Part shown: positions 1 through 10,631 of the stretch, one piece after another | How positions within the stretch are numbered: position 1 is the first letter of the stretch | How the letters are laid out: each line of letters starts with the position of its first letter | NCBI GenBank assembly: GCA_016708925.1 | Contig: JADJET010000002.1 | Location: forward strand, 1-44,009 | Length of the DNA stretch: 44,009 bases | Direction: 5' to 3' | DNA from: Gammaproteobacteria bacterium | GTDB taxonomy: Bacteria > Pseudomonadota > Gammaproteobacteria > Pseudomonadales > Porticoccaceae | The notes under the pieces: model-generated | Databases searched by the model: none | The model's input: only the letters and a program-made list of their open reading frames with translations | What the model was told of the DNA's origin: nothing | Program-made: the position numbers and the translations under genes

Positions 1-268
1 TCGATCTGTTCGGCCTGCTGTTGTTCGCCGACGCCATGCCACCGCCGGCGTTCGCCCTTACGGACCCGAAAGGCTGGTGCCGACCATGGACTTGTCGGTA
101 CGGCCTCGTGCCGCCCAGCGCCCGAACTCAGCTGCGCTGCAAGTTCAGAAACATCCCGATTACCGAAGGCACCGGGACTGGGACGGCTGGTTGTGGGACA
201 GCCGGGGCAAGCTGGTGGCGTTGGCGCGTCAGACCGCCAAGCTGCGGGTCAGGTCACGCAGGATTTGA
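1..268 (+). CDS. Acyl-CoA thioesterase-like protein, C-terminal part (partial, frameshifted)
   Basis: The window opens inside this gene. Joining frames gives a run of the kind DLFGLLLFADAMPPP, then WVPTMDLSVR, LRCKFRN, and near the end WLWDSRGKLVALARQ. This matches the second hot-dog half of TesB-like thioesterases, which hydrolyse acyl-CoA to free acid and CoA; in that family the closing motif is typically LWDS.G.LVA.SRQ. The reading frame changes at least twice (about 80-130 and 170-200), so no single ORF shows the whole domain. The stop is TGA at 266-268. The 5' part lies outside the window. The family assignment is from remembered family patterns; the substrate cannot be told. Confidence 0.6.
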   Translation, partial: RSVRPAVVRRRHATAGVRPYGPERLVPTMDLSVRPRAAQRPNSAALQVQKHPDYRRHRDWDGWLWDSRGKLVALARQTAKLRVRSRRI

Positions 269-373
269 CAGCGCCGGGCAGTTACGCGCCGGACCATGGG
301 TTGCGCTCGGCGGGCCGTGCCGCCGCGGATCAGCAAGCGCCCACCCAGCAAAAAATAATCGCTGGAGAGCATC

Positions 374-678
374 GGGCCTCAACAAAACCATCGTTCTCAC
401 TCGCTGGCTTTTCTCGGCATCTTCGTCTGGGCGAGTTTGACCGACCCAGCCTTCGCCGGCTTCGTGGCGGCGGTGCGGCTCGCCCCCGGGGCTGGTGAGC
501 CCTCGACTTCGTGTTCGGCTGTCTGCTGCTGTCTGGCTCATCTGTTACATCGAAGGCTCGGCGCGCGGCACTGCTACGAGCCGTGGCGCTCTTCATCGTC
601 AAAGCATTATCGTTGGGCGCCATCTGCGCTGATGCGGCTCGACCGTGTCCGCCAGCGCTTGGCGGCGCACCACCTGAC
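374..678 (+). CDS. Small integral membrane protein, DUF1475-like (frameshifted)
   Basis: Joined frames read NKTIVLT, LAGFLGIFVWASLTDPAF, then a second hydrophobic stretch with VWLICYIEGSARG and a third with ALFIV, ending in RLDRVRQRLA before a TGA at 676-678. Three short membrane segments in about 100 residues and the order of motifs resemble small inner-membrane proteins of the DUF1475 type, whose function is unknown. A purine-rich GGAGAG lies just upstream, but the start codon itself appears as CTC, probably a consensus error. At least three indels are needed to read it. It lies between the thioesterase tail and the efflux genes, with no obvious functional link. Confidence 0.4.
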
Positions 679-939
679 GCGGGTCCCAGGCAGGAGTGCC
701 CTGTTGATGCGAGGTTCCGATAACGGAATATGTGCTTTCTGCGAGGATGATCGTGATGGATCGTCGACGCCCGTGCTTGCGTTGGAAGATAGCATGCGCT
801 CGGACGTTGCCCCGCGGGACTCCGGATCGGTCGGGGCCTTCCAGACCGTGCAATACACCAACAATGCACTTTTCGGGCCGACGCAACATGCCCGGCGGGT
901 CGCCGGTTGGACGAACAAGGTGTTTCCAACACCCTTACC
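679..939. other. Region without a recognisable gene
   Basis: I translated both strands through this stretch and found no family I recognise. Open frames exist in both directions but none carries a motif, a membrane segment or a plausible ribosome site. Because the flanking genes are full of indels, a small broken gene could be hidden here; a regulator of the following efflux pair would be expected in such a place, but I see no helix-turn-helix signature. Confidence 0.4.
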
Positions 940-2017
940 ACTCGGCCGTGTCCATTGCGGCAACTCTTCTGACGAAGCTGCACCGACGCAGCGCCACCTG
1001 CGCTTGGCGCGCGTGTCGTGGTGGTCGAATCACACCGCAACCGCTGCCGCAGGCACTGACCGACGCCTACGCTACGGCGCGTTGCTGCGCGTTGAAGCCG
1101 ATCTGTGGCATTCGGGGTTACCAGGCAAGATCCGCCTCGGAGATATCGACGTCCCCATGCACGTCCAGCGCGGCGCAGTGCTGGCGGTGCTCGATCCGGA
1201 GGATGCGCGATTGAATCTGGCGACCGCCAAGGCCGCCGTGGCTACCGCCGAAGCGGATCTGTGGTTACCCAGAACGAGCCAAAGCGCTCCACTGGAACTT
1301 CAGGCGCGTGGTTTCATCAGTGATATCGGCGGTCGACAAACAAGAAGAGCGCGACCATGCTGGCGCGCGCGCGCACGATCAGGCGCGGGCGGAACTGGAC
1401 CTTGCCCACAATCAAGCGCAGTACACCGAGCTGAAAGCCGATACGGCGGGTGTCGTTACCGCCGTCATGGCGGGAGGTCGGCAATGTTGACCAGTGCCGG
1501 TCAACCGGTAGAGCGCGTGGCAGCGGACGGCAGGCTGGAGGTGCTGATCCGGGTCCCAGAGGGCAGGGCGCCGGCGTTGCGCGCGGCCAAGCACATCCAT
1601 GTCGCCCTGTACCGACGCAGCCCGGCACTTCATCGGCCAGATTCGGGAGAGATCACCAGGCCGATGCCGAGACGCGCACCCGGGAAGTACGCGTGGTATC
1701 GTCGCGGCCGACGCCGAGGTTAGCTCGGCGTTGCCACCGCAGCGGTGTATGTGGCGGGCGGTGGTAACGATAGCTTTCGCGTACCCGCCCCGGCGCTGGC
1801 CAACCGGGACGCGCAACAAGCCGTGAGTATGGCGGGTGGAAACAGCGCGCGACGGCGGGCTGTCCGCTATCCCAGTCGGAGGTGCGGAATATCTCGGCGA
1901 TGCCGTGATCGTGGCGGGCGGGTTACGCCGGTGACCGCCTGATCTCCGCCGGGACCATCTCTGGCGGTGCGGGATGGCGATCATGCCGGTGATCGCACCA
2001 CGAAAGCCGCGCTCTAG
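940..2017 (+). CDS. RND efflux periplasmic adaptor (membrane fusion protein), frameshifted
   Basis: Adaptor subunits of tripartite RND pumps link the inner-membrane transporter to an outer-membrane channel. Visible in order: GLPGKIRLGDIDV (lipoyl/barrel-sandwich half), QRGAVLAVLDPEDARLNL, a coiled-coil hairpin (ATAKAAVATAEADL, then ELQARGFIS and ARAELDLAHNQAQY), the second lipoyl half TELKADTAGVVTAVMA, then VAADGRLEVLIRVPEG (beta-barrel) and the membrane-proximal region near 1740-2010. The length, about 350 residues, is normal for the family. At least five frame changes occur between 1060 and 1990. TAG at 2015-2017 is followed 13 bases later by the ATG of the transporter gene, the usual adaptor-pump order. 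The exact start is not resolved; a signal peptide should lie near 940-1000. Substrate unknown. Confidence 0.75.
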
Positions 2018-2030
2018 TGGCCCTGCGCGG

Positions 2031-5157
<3,127 letters not shown>

Positions 5158-5164
5158 TTGCACG

Positions 5165-6069
5165 CTATAGCTCGGAGGCCAAAAACGCTACCGTGACATC
5201 GTGATCGCCGACCCCGAGCACCGCGCAGTTGAGGTCGGTCACGCCGATATCCCGCAAGCGCTGAATCTGCTTCCGCAGATCCGCTTCATTCCCCACCATG
5301 GCGATGCCGGAAGGCCTCCGGCCCCTTCGCGGTCGAGCATGCCGCGATGGGACGCCAGCTTGCCGTACATGGCCATGCCCCTTGTCGATGCGCGCCCGGG
5401 CAGCATCAGATCGGTGACGATGGCGGTCGGCACGCCGGCCACGATGCGCGGTTCGGGGCGTCCGGCGCGGGTGGCGGCGGCGCGAATCTTCGGGATGATG
5501 TGTTCTTCCAGTGTTTTCGGCCCGGTCATCCAGGTGATGGTGCCGTCGGCATGGGTGCCGGCCAGCTCCAGCATGCGTTCACCCAATGCGGCGACCACCA
5601 GCGGACACGGACTCCGACTCCGGCACTGGATCTGTCCGTGCGCGCCGTAGAGCTTGCCCTGGTAGTCGACCTTTTCGTTGCGCAGCGCGGGGGCCAGCAC
5701 CTCCAGATATTCCTTCATGTGGCGCGCCGGATGTTCGTAGGACATCCCGAACATGCCCTCGATGATGGGTTTGTGGGAAAGCCCGATGCCGAGTGTGAAA
5801 CGGCCGCCGGACGCGGCGTTGGTGGTCGCCGCCTGCTGCGCCATCACCAGCGGATGACGGGGGGTACGAAGGCACCACCGCGGTGCCGAGCTGATGCGCT
5901 GGGTCGCCTGTCCGACGAGGGGAAAGTGCGGTCATGGCGTCGAGTCCGAACATGTTCGCCATCCAGAAGGTGTCGAAGCCGAGTTGTTCCATTTTCTGCG
6001 CGCGAGCGATCAGGCCGGCGATGGTCGTCTCGGGTCCGGAAGCGGCGCCTGAATTTATTCAATTCTCAT
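5165..6069 (-). CDS. LLM-class F420-type oxidoreductase (luciferase-like), frameshifted
   Basis: Bacterial-luciferase-fold TIM barrel. F420- or FMN-dependent members reduce or oxidise small organic substrates. The C-terminal 200 residues read in one frame (FTLGIGLSHKPIIEGMFG, YLEVLAPALR, PLVVAALGERMLELAGTHADG, TWMTGP, RIVAGVPTAIV). The N-terminus becomes the family's MRIGINSGAASGPET if one G is restored at ATTGAATA (about 6057), followed by AQKMEQLGFDTFWMANMFGLDAMTAL. A further shift near 5870 and one near 5300 restore the end, IQRLRDIGVTDLNCAVLG...VAFLASEL, stop TAG at 5165-5167. AGGTGA lies six bases before the ATG. About 300 residues, normal length. True cofactor is unproven; many such annotations in Proteobacteria use FMN. 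Confidence 0.8.
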
Positions 6070-6132
6070 AGTTCACCTAATATATTGTTTTAAATAGTGT
6101 TAAAGTGATTTATCAAGATGGTAGTGGGCGAT
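6070..6132 (-). promoter_or_regulatory. AT-rich promoter region of the luciferase-like gene
   Basis: This 63-base gap is markedly AT-rich against a GC-rich background. On the minus strand it contains TTGATA, TATTTA, AATATATT and the ribosome site AGGTGA before the ATG at 6069. A sigma-70 promoter is likely, but spacing of the candidate boxes (14 bases) is not canonical, so I do not assign them. Confidence 0.4.
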
Positions 6133-6774
6133 TCAACCGAAATTCAGATCCGCCACGAAGGGGTTCATCTTGCGCTCGGTGCCGAAGGTGGACATCGGTC
6201 CGTGGCCGGAAATGAAGCCCACGTCGTCGCCCAGGGGAAACAGCTTCTCGCGAATTGAATGCACCAACGTGTCGAAATTTCCCTTCGGGAAATCAGTGCG
6301 ACCGACCGAGCCCTGGAACAGCACGTCGCCCACGATGGCGATCCGAGTGACGGGATCGAAGAACACCAGGTGCCCGGGTGTGTGGCCGGGGCAATGCAGC
6401 ACCTGCAAAGTCTGGTTGCCGACGGTGACGGTATCGCCGTCTTCCAGCCAGCGGTCGGGCGTGAAGCTGTCGGTGGGCTGAAGCCAAACATGCGGCACTG
6501 CTCCGCCAGTTTGTCGATCAAAGCTGTCCTCGCGCTGGGGCCCTTCGATGGGCAGGTGTTGCTGGCGCGCCAGCGCCGCGACGCCGCCCACATGGTCGAG
6601 ATGCCCGTGGGTGCAGAGGATTTTCTCCAGCGTGACGCCTTGTTCGGTGACGGCGGTGAGAAGTTCATCGAGGTCGCCGCCGGGGTCGACCAATGCGCCT
6701 CGCATGGTTTCTTCGCACCAGATGAGACCGCAATTCTGCTGGTAGGGAGTGACGGGAATGATCAGAAATTTCAT
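6133..6774 (-). CDS. YcbL-like MBL-fold metallo-hydrolase (glyoxalase II-like)
   Basis: About 213 residues starting MKFLIIPVTPYQQNCGLIWC, very like E. coli YcbL, a small type II glyoxalase-fold zinc hydrolase that splits thioesters such as S-lactoylglutathione. The metal ligands are present: THGHLDHVGG, LHCPGHTPGHLVFF, GDVLF and FISGHGP. The conserved QP..SFTPDRWL segment is also present. Between about 6488 and 6540 the annotated frame gives an atypical peptide (FDRQTGGAVPH). The neighbouring frame gives LIDKLAEQCRMFGF, as the family has, so two compensating indels lie there. I chose ATG 6774 because upstream residues are unlike the family and ILIPVT-type starts are universal in it. Confidence 0.88.
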   Translation of the reverse strand: MKFLIIPVTPYQQNCGLIWCEETMRGALVDPGGDLDELLTAVTEQGVTLEKILCTHGHLDHVGGVAALARQQHLPIEGPQREDSFDRQTGGAVPHVWLQPTDSFTPDRWLEDGDTVTVGNQTLQVLHCPGHTPGHLVFFDPVTRIAIVGDVLFQGSVGRTDFPKGNFDTLVHSIREKLFPLGDDVGFISGHGPMSTFGTERKMNPFVADLNFG

Positions 6775-6879
6775 CGTGGCCTGCGTGCTGCTGCGGTCAG
6801 CGCGAGAGGATACCACCTCGTTGCACGCGGGTTTAACGGGCGGATTCCGCGCGCCGCGCAACACTCGTCCCGAGGTACT
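6775..6879. other. Junction between the metallo-hydrolase start and the integrase remnant
   Basis: A 105-base gap between the metallo-hydrolase start (minus) and the truncated integrase (plus). It should contain the left edge of the accessory island. I looked for a copy of the tRNA-Ser 3' end seen at 11787 and found none. No clear promoter for the integrase. Confidence 0.4.
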
Positions 6880-7841
6880 GTGGCCACCGCGCTCAATGCC
6901 GCTCGCGCCAAGGCGATGACGTTCGACGAAGCGGCCGCGCGCTACCTGGCCAGCAAGACAAAAGAGTTCCGCAACCCCAAGCATGCAGCGCAGTGGCGCT
7001 CCACGCTGGATACCTACGCCAGCCCCGTCATCGGCAGCCTTCCGGTGGGCGCGGTCGAGCTAGCCCATATCGTCCGGACGCTGGAGCCGATATGGCTGGA
7101 CAAGACCGAGACCGCCAAGCGGCTGCGGGGCCGGATCGAACGGGTGCTGTCCTGGGCGACCACGTCGGGCTTCCGCTCCGGCGAGAATCCGGCGCGCTGG
7201 AAGGGCAACCTGGACGCCGTCCTGCCGCAGCCTGGCAAGGTGGCGAAAGTAGCGCACCAGCGCGCACTGCCCTGGCGCGAGATCCCCGCTTTTATGGCCA
7301 GGCTGCGCCGCATGGATGGCATGGGCGCGAAGGCGCTGGAGTTCGCCATCCTGACCGCCGCGCGATCCGGCGAGGTGCGAGGCGCCACCTGGGCCGAGAT
7401 TGATCTGGACTCCCGACTGTGGATCGTCCCCGCCAGCCGGATGAAAGTCGGCAAGGGCACTTGGTTCCCCTGTGTGATGAAGCTTTCGCCCTGCTGAAAT
7501 CGCTACCCCGATTCGCGGGCAGCGAGTTCGTGTTCCCCGCCATTCGCGGCGGCCAGCTTTCCGATATGACGATCAGCGCCGTCACTCGCCGCATGGGGGT
7601 GGACGCGGTACCCCACGGCTTCCGCTCCACCTTCCGGGACTGGGTATCCGAAACAACGGCCTATTCCCATGAAGTGGCCGAAATGGCCCTGGCCCACACC
7701 ATCACCAACACGGTGGAGCGCGCCTATCGCCGCGGCGACCTGCTGGAGAAGCGGCGGCGGCTGATGGATGACTGGGCGCGGTTCCTGCGGGAAGGCCACC
7801 CCGCCGGCGATCTGGTACCAATTCGGGCAGAAAGAATATAA
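6880..7841 (+). pseudogene. P4-type tyrosine integrase, lacking the N-terminal arm-binding domain and frameshifted
   Basis: Tyrosine recombinases of this family integrate islands at tRNA genes. The core-binding domain is clear (AMTFDEAAARYLASK, RNPKHAAQWRSTLDTYA, NPARWKGNLD, ALPWREIPAFM). It is followed by the catalytic domain: Arg in FAILTAARSGEVRGATW, then HGFRSTFRDW, His in EMALAHTITN and the nucleophile Tyr in VERAYRRGDLLEKRRRLMDDW. The usual 90-100 residue DUF4102 arm domain is missing; translation upstream of GTG 6880 shows nothing like it. One indel at about 7465 separates KVGKG from the expected EH.VPL.DEALALL continuation. It points toward the toxin-antitoxin genes and tRNA-Ser. Loss of the arm domain should abolish integration activity. 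Confidence 0.85.
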
Positions 7842-7853
7842 CGTGGATGTTAT
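7838..7853 (+). promoter_or_regulatory. Candidate operator of the first toxin-antitoxin locus
   Basis: Inverted repeat ATAAC-6-GTTAT immediately before the toxin ATG and overlapping the integrase stop codon. Type II antitoxins normally bind such palindromes over their own promoter. The arms are only five bases, so chance is possible. Confidence 0.4.
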
Positions 7854-7856
7854 GCT

Positions 7857-8183
7857 ATGCGCTGGGTAGTGGAGACGCTGAACCCGTCGGTGGACGCCGA
7901 GCTTGAGGCGCTGCCGGCAGGACTGCGGGCGCGCATCGCCCGGATCGCCGAACTGATAGAAGCGGTCGGCCTGGAGCGGGTGGGAGAGCCCCATGTCAAG
8001 CAACTGGAAGGCAAGCTGTGGGAGATGCGGGCCATGGGGCCGGACAGTGTTGCCCGGGCTATCTGCATGACCGTGACGGGGCGTCGAGTGGTGATCCTGC
8101 ACGCCTTCGTCAAGAAATCCCAGAAAACGCCACGGCAGGCGCTGGATACCGCCCGACAACGGGCAAAGGAGCTGAATCGATGA
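7857..8183 (+). CDS. RelE/HigB-type toxin (phage Gp49-like family)
   Basis: A 108-residue basic protein with the fold signature of RelE/Gp49-like toxins, which cleave mRNA on the ribosome. It shows VVETLNPSVDAELEALPAGLRARIARI (N-terminal helices), then HVKQLEGKLWEMRAMG, ARAICMTVTGRRVVILHAFVKKSQKTP (the hallmark VVILHAFVKK.QKTP core) and a C-terminal AL.TARQRAKEL helix. Its stop TGA overlaps the ATG of the next gene (ATGA), so toxin and antitoxin are translationally coupled in toxin-first order as in higBA. Reading frame intact. Confidence 0.9.
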   Translation: MRWVVETLNPSVDAELEALPAGLRARIARIAELIEAVGLERVGEPHVKQLEGKLWEMRAMGPDSVARAICMTVTGRRVVILHAFVKKSQKTPRQALDTARQRAKELNR

Positions 8184-8467
8184 CACGCCTAACCGATCTG
8201 AAAAAGCAGTGGCTGAAAGAACCGGGGTTCCGCGCCGAGTATGAACGCCTGGGGCCGGAGTTTGAGCTGATCCGGGAACTGATCGAGGCGCGCAGCCGGG
8301 CCGGTCTGACACAAGCCCAGCTCGCCGAGCGCATGGGCACTCAGCAAGCCGCCATCGCACGCCTGGAAGGCGGTCGGGTACGCCCCAGCATGGACACCCT
8401 GCGCCGCTACGCCAAGGCCACGGGGAGCCGCCTTCATGTGACTTTGGAGGCTGGAGCCGACGCTTGA
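8180..8467 (+). CDS. HigA-type XRE antitoxin
   Basis: Ninety-five residues with a Cro/C1 helix-turn-helix: LIEARSRAGLTQAQLAERMGTQQAAIARLEGGRVRPSMDTLRRYAKATG, ending LHVTLEA, the standard plan of antitoxins paired with Gp49-like toxins. It starts at ATG 8180 inside the toxin stop. It neutralises the toxin and represses the pair. The stretch encoding DLKKQW near the N-terminus recurs at 9373-9392. Confidence 0.9.
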   Translation: MTRLTDLKKQWLKEPGFRAEYERLGPEFELIRELIEARSRAGLTQAQLAERMGTQQAAIARLEGGRVRPSMDTLRRYAKATGSRLHVTLEAGADA

Positions 8468-8519
8468 AGTGACGAGCCACCGCCACGGTGCCGCCACCGT
8501 CATGCGAGGCCGTTGAACC

Positions 8520-8698
8520 ATGCACCATTACACCGAATCCGGCTTGCCCTATGTGTGGCTGGCCGATGGGTACCGTCTGGAGCCGACTGGAGCGCCGCAT
8601 TCGCCTGGATCGAGAAAGCTGGCCGGGTACGCCCGCGCATGGGCACCCTGCACGATGGCGAAAGCAAGGTGGTGCCCATCCCCAATACTGGCGTCTAA
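8520..8698 (+). pseudogene. Remnant of an XRE/MqsA-like regulator
   Basis: The opening MHHYTESGLPYVWLADGY is the typical N-terminus of a family of small HTH regulators (M.HYTESGL..VWL.NGY) that accompany RelE-type toxins. After about 23 residues the match is lost. In another frame an ending FAWIEKAGRVRPRMGTLHDG is readable but the DNA-binding middle is absent. It sits directly upstream of the next RelE-type toxin and may be what is left of that toxin's original partner. I call it a remnant from the sequence pattern only. Confidence 0.5.
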
Positions 8699-8747
8699 CC
8701 CAACCCTTGCGGGACGTTCACGGACTACCGTAGACTAATAAAACCTT

Positions 8748-9005
8748 ATGTCGTATACAGTGCAGTGGACGCGCAACGCCGTCAAGCAGGCCAGCAAACT
8801 GCCCCAGCCGGAGCGGATACGCATCGTTTACGCGGTAGGTCGGTTGGCGGACTGGCCGGACTGCGCCCTGGATATCAAGCCGTTGCAGGGACACGCACAC
8901 CAGTACCGGCTAAGGGTCGGCCGCTATCGCGTCCTGTTCGACGTGGAAACGGGCGTAAGGGTGGTGAGAGTAGAGCAAGTGAGGAAACGCGATGAACGCA
9001 CATAG
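8748..9005 (+). CDS. RelE/ParE-family toxin
   Basis: An 85-residue toxin: YTVQWTRNAVKQASKLPQPERIRI, then LADWPDCALDIKPLQG, followed by the diagnostic YRLRVGRYRVLFDVE and a final VVRVEQVRKRDERT. These are the beta-strand and Arg/Lys-rich C-terminal motifs of RelE toxins, ribosome-dependent mRNA nucleases. Intact frame. A HigA-type antitoxin follows six bases later, although relatives of this toxin more often pair with an XRE protein of the kind whose remnant lies just upstream; partner exchange is possible. Confidence 0.85.
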   Translation: MSYTVQWTRNAVKQASKLPQPERIRIVYAVGRLADWPDCALDIKPLQGHAHQYRLRVGRYRVLFDVETGVRVVRVEQVRKRDERT

Positions 9006-9011
9006 ATACAG

Positions 9012-9308
9012 ATGCGTAGGTTGTGCTGGGCGCGCAAGCGCTTGAGAAACCCCGCGCGCCGGCCGACACACCCCGGCGCGGTACTGCGGGAAGACGTGCT
9101 CCCGGCTCTGGCGATGACACAGACCGATTTCGCCCGGCGCCTGGGCGTCTCACGGCTGACTGTCAGCGACCTGCTGCATGAGAAGCGGGCGCTGTCGCCC
9201 GAGATGGCCATGCGGCTTGCGCGCTTGCTGGGCACCACGCCGGAATCCTGGCTGAACATGCAGATGGCGCTCGACCTGTGGGAGATAGAGCAGAACCCTG
9301 AAGGGTGA
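9012..9308 (+). CDS. HigA/VapI-family addiction antitoxin
   Basis: Ninety-eight residues. From residue 16 it follows the HigA pattern closely: RPTHPGAVLREDVLPALAMTQTDFARRLGVSRLTVSDLLHEKRALSPEMAMRLARLLGTTPESWLNMQ and ending DLWEIEQ. The first 15 residues (MRRLCWARKRLRNPA) are unusual for the family, where the HPG motif normally begins within a few residues of the start. An upstream junction or shifted start is likely. It should repress its promoter and neutralise a RelE/HigB toxin. Confidence 0.85.
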   Translation: MRRLCWARKRLRNPARRPTHPGAVLREDVLPALAMTQTDFARRLGVSRLTVSDLLHEKRALSPEMAMRLARLLGTTPESWLNMQMALDLWEIEQNPEG

Positions 9309-9358
9309 AAGCACGTCGAGCCGCTCCGGGTTACCGGCTGATTCGAAGAAGCTGACCG

Positions 9359-9580
9359 ATGGCAGGAATATGCGATCTGAAAAAGCAGTGGCCGAATGAA
9401 GCGATAGAATTTGCGCGCAGGCAATTCACGAGGGAAGGCAGATTGCAAGCGAGCGCAGAATACATCCGCAGCAATTTCAAGATAAGCGATGATCTTCGAG
9501 CGGAAATGCAATCAGATGAGAACGACTACGTCTGGCCGCGAAATGGCCGGGTTGGTTCGGGATGGGCGGGGGGGCAGTGA
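9359..9580 (+). CDS. Short ORF opening like the HigA leader (possible remnant)
   Basis: A 73-codon frame beginning MAGICDLKKQW. Its bases 9373-9392 repeat, without mismatch, 20 bases of the antitoxin gene at 8194-8213 (encoding DLKKQW), in the same frame and the same distance from an ATG. After that the two diverge: EFARRQF, LQASAEYIRSNFKISDDLR. No family recognised. It is probably a decayed copy of an antitoxin leader joined to other sequence, though a real small gene cannot be excluded. Confidence 0.35.
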   Translation: MAGICDLKKQWPNEAIEFARRQFTREGRLQASAEYIRSNFKISDDLRAEMQSDENDYVWPRNGRVGSGWAGGQ

Positions 9581-9736
9581 AAAGGGGGGGTTATCCTTCC
9601 TATTTATCCAGCCGACGCGATGGCGTGGCCGATTGAACCGGAATACGCTAAACCGCTTGATACGCCATGATGCTGGCTGAGGTGGACTGGCTGGCAGTCT
9701 GGTGACAGCATTCAGCACAATAGGGAGGTTGCCATC

Positions 9737-9907
9737 ATGCTCACACTCGTCCGCCGCCTCGGCAGCGCGAAATACTGGCGCCTCGCCTATTGCTTCAACA
9801 GCGAACAGAAAACTCTCGCGCTCGGCGTCTACCCCGAGGTACGCCTTGCCGCTGCCAGCAAAAAAGCGCCAAGTCGCCCGCACCCAACTGGTTGATGCCA
9901 GAAAGCC
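9737..9907 (+). pseudogene. Detached DUF4102 arm-binding domain fragment of a P4-type integrase
   Basis: ATG 9737, with GGGAGG upstream, opens LTLVRRLGSAKYWRLAY, then QKTLALGVYPEVRLAAASKK. This is the heart of the integrase arm-binding domain (KYWRL.YRF..K.KTLALG.YPEV.L..AR.KR). After an A6 run (9860-9865) one base too long, the other frame continues KKRQVARTQLVDARKPD, again as in the family. This is the very domain missing from the integrase at 6880, but it lies 2.8 kb downstream and in the same orientation. It may come from that integrase by rearrangement or from a second element. Confidence 0.75.
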
Positions 9908-10091
9908 GGATATCCTGGGTCATTACCCGGAGGAAGAGCAGGCGGGGTTCGCCAAGCGCGCAGTCGCAAAACCAAGGCACGAGGCCGACCTGACGAAGCA
10001 GGCGCGCGTCAACCTCTACAACGAGCGCTCCACATGGCTCGAAAACGCCCACAGGACACTTGACGCCGCTGTAGCCGGAGATGCCCGGTGA
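9908..10091 (+). pseudogene. C-terminal fragment of a DNA methyltransferase / type IIL-like enzyme
   Basis: In the frame joined to the arm-domain fragment the sequence ends VNLYNERSTWLENAHRTLDAAVA. This resembles the conserved tail LTNLYN.RPTWL..AH..LD.AVA.AYGW of class I DNA methylases and fused restriction-methylation enzymes. The final AYGW is replaced by GDAR and a stop. The preceding 30 residues are not recognisable. Only about 60 residues exist, so this is a relic that suggests a restriction-modification gene once lay in the island. Confidence 0.5.
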
Positions 10092-10187
10092 CAAGCTCCG
10101 GCGCCGGCCATGAACCCTCAATCTCGCAGAGAGACGAAAGAACTGAAGGGAACCATGAGCGTTTACAGGACTGGATATAAATTCAGA

Positions 10188-10215
10188 TTGACTAGCTTAA
10201 CCTATAGGTTAATAT
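10188..10215 (+). promoter_or_regulatory. Candidate sigma-70 promoter of the TAC operon
   Basis: TTGACT (10188-10193) is followed after 16 bases by TAATAT (10210-10215), enclosing the palindrome described separately. Transcription would begin only a few bases after the TTG start at 10217, so either the message is nearly leaderless or the true toxin start is downstream. Confidence 0.4.
10197..10212 (+). promoter_or_regulatory. Perfect 16-bp palindromic operator of the TAC operon
   Basis: TTAACCTATAGGTTAA is identical to its reverse complement. It contains AACCT-2-AGGTT, the form of operator known for MqsA/HigA-type antitoxins. It lies between the candidate -35 and -10 boxes and five bases from the toxin start, where antitoxin binding would block transcription. 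Confidence 0.75.
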
Positions 10216-10216
10216 C

Positions 10217-10631
10217 TTGAGGGTAAAGCAGCTCGCAGTAAACCGCTTTGAAGTCGTCGGAGTGATGGACGGAGACGCCTGCCCGGCCGAATTATTTCTC
10301 CTTGAGGGGGAAAAGGCCACGGAAGCCAATCGACTGGGGCTCACGCAGATATTGGCAACGGTCGCCGAGCGAGGTTTTGGATGGGGTGCCTTCGGCGTGG
10401 GTTCACGAGGCGAACAAATCAGAGAAGATTTACGAGTTCATAAAGGGCCCATTGCGCCTGTTTTTCTTCAAAGGCAAAAATGGGCAAATTGTGGTCTGCA
10501 CTTCAGGCGTTCGGAAATCTGGCCAAAAGGCCGATAAGGCGGCTGTAAAACGATCCGCCAGATGGCGGGAAGAGTATTACACCGCCCTCGAAAATGACGC
10601 CTTAACAACGGTGGATAACGATGAAGCTTAG
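10217..10631 (+). CDS. HigB-like toxin of a toxin-antitoxin-chaperone module (one frameshift)
   Basis: From TTG 10217 the protein reads VKQLAVNRFEVVGVMDGDACPAELFLLEGEKA, TQILATVAERG. If one T is removed from the T4 run at 10365-10368 it continues LDGVPSAWVHEANKSEKIYEFIKGPLRLFFFKGKNGQIVVCTSGVRKSGQKADKAAV. The whole is a complete Gp49-like/HigB toxin of about 137 residues with the diagnostic IYEFIKG.LRLFFF and VVCTSG..K..QK motifs. The stop overlaps the antitoxin start by 11 bases. Whether the extra T is a read error or a real inactivating slip cannot be told from the sequence; other single-base slips occur throughout the window. Confidence 0.8.
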
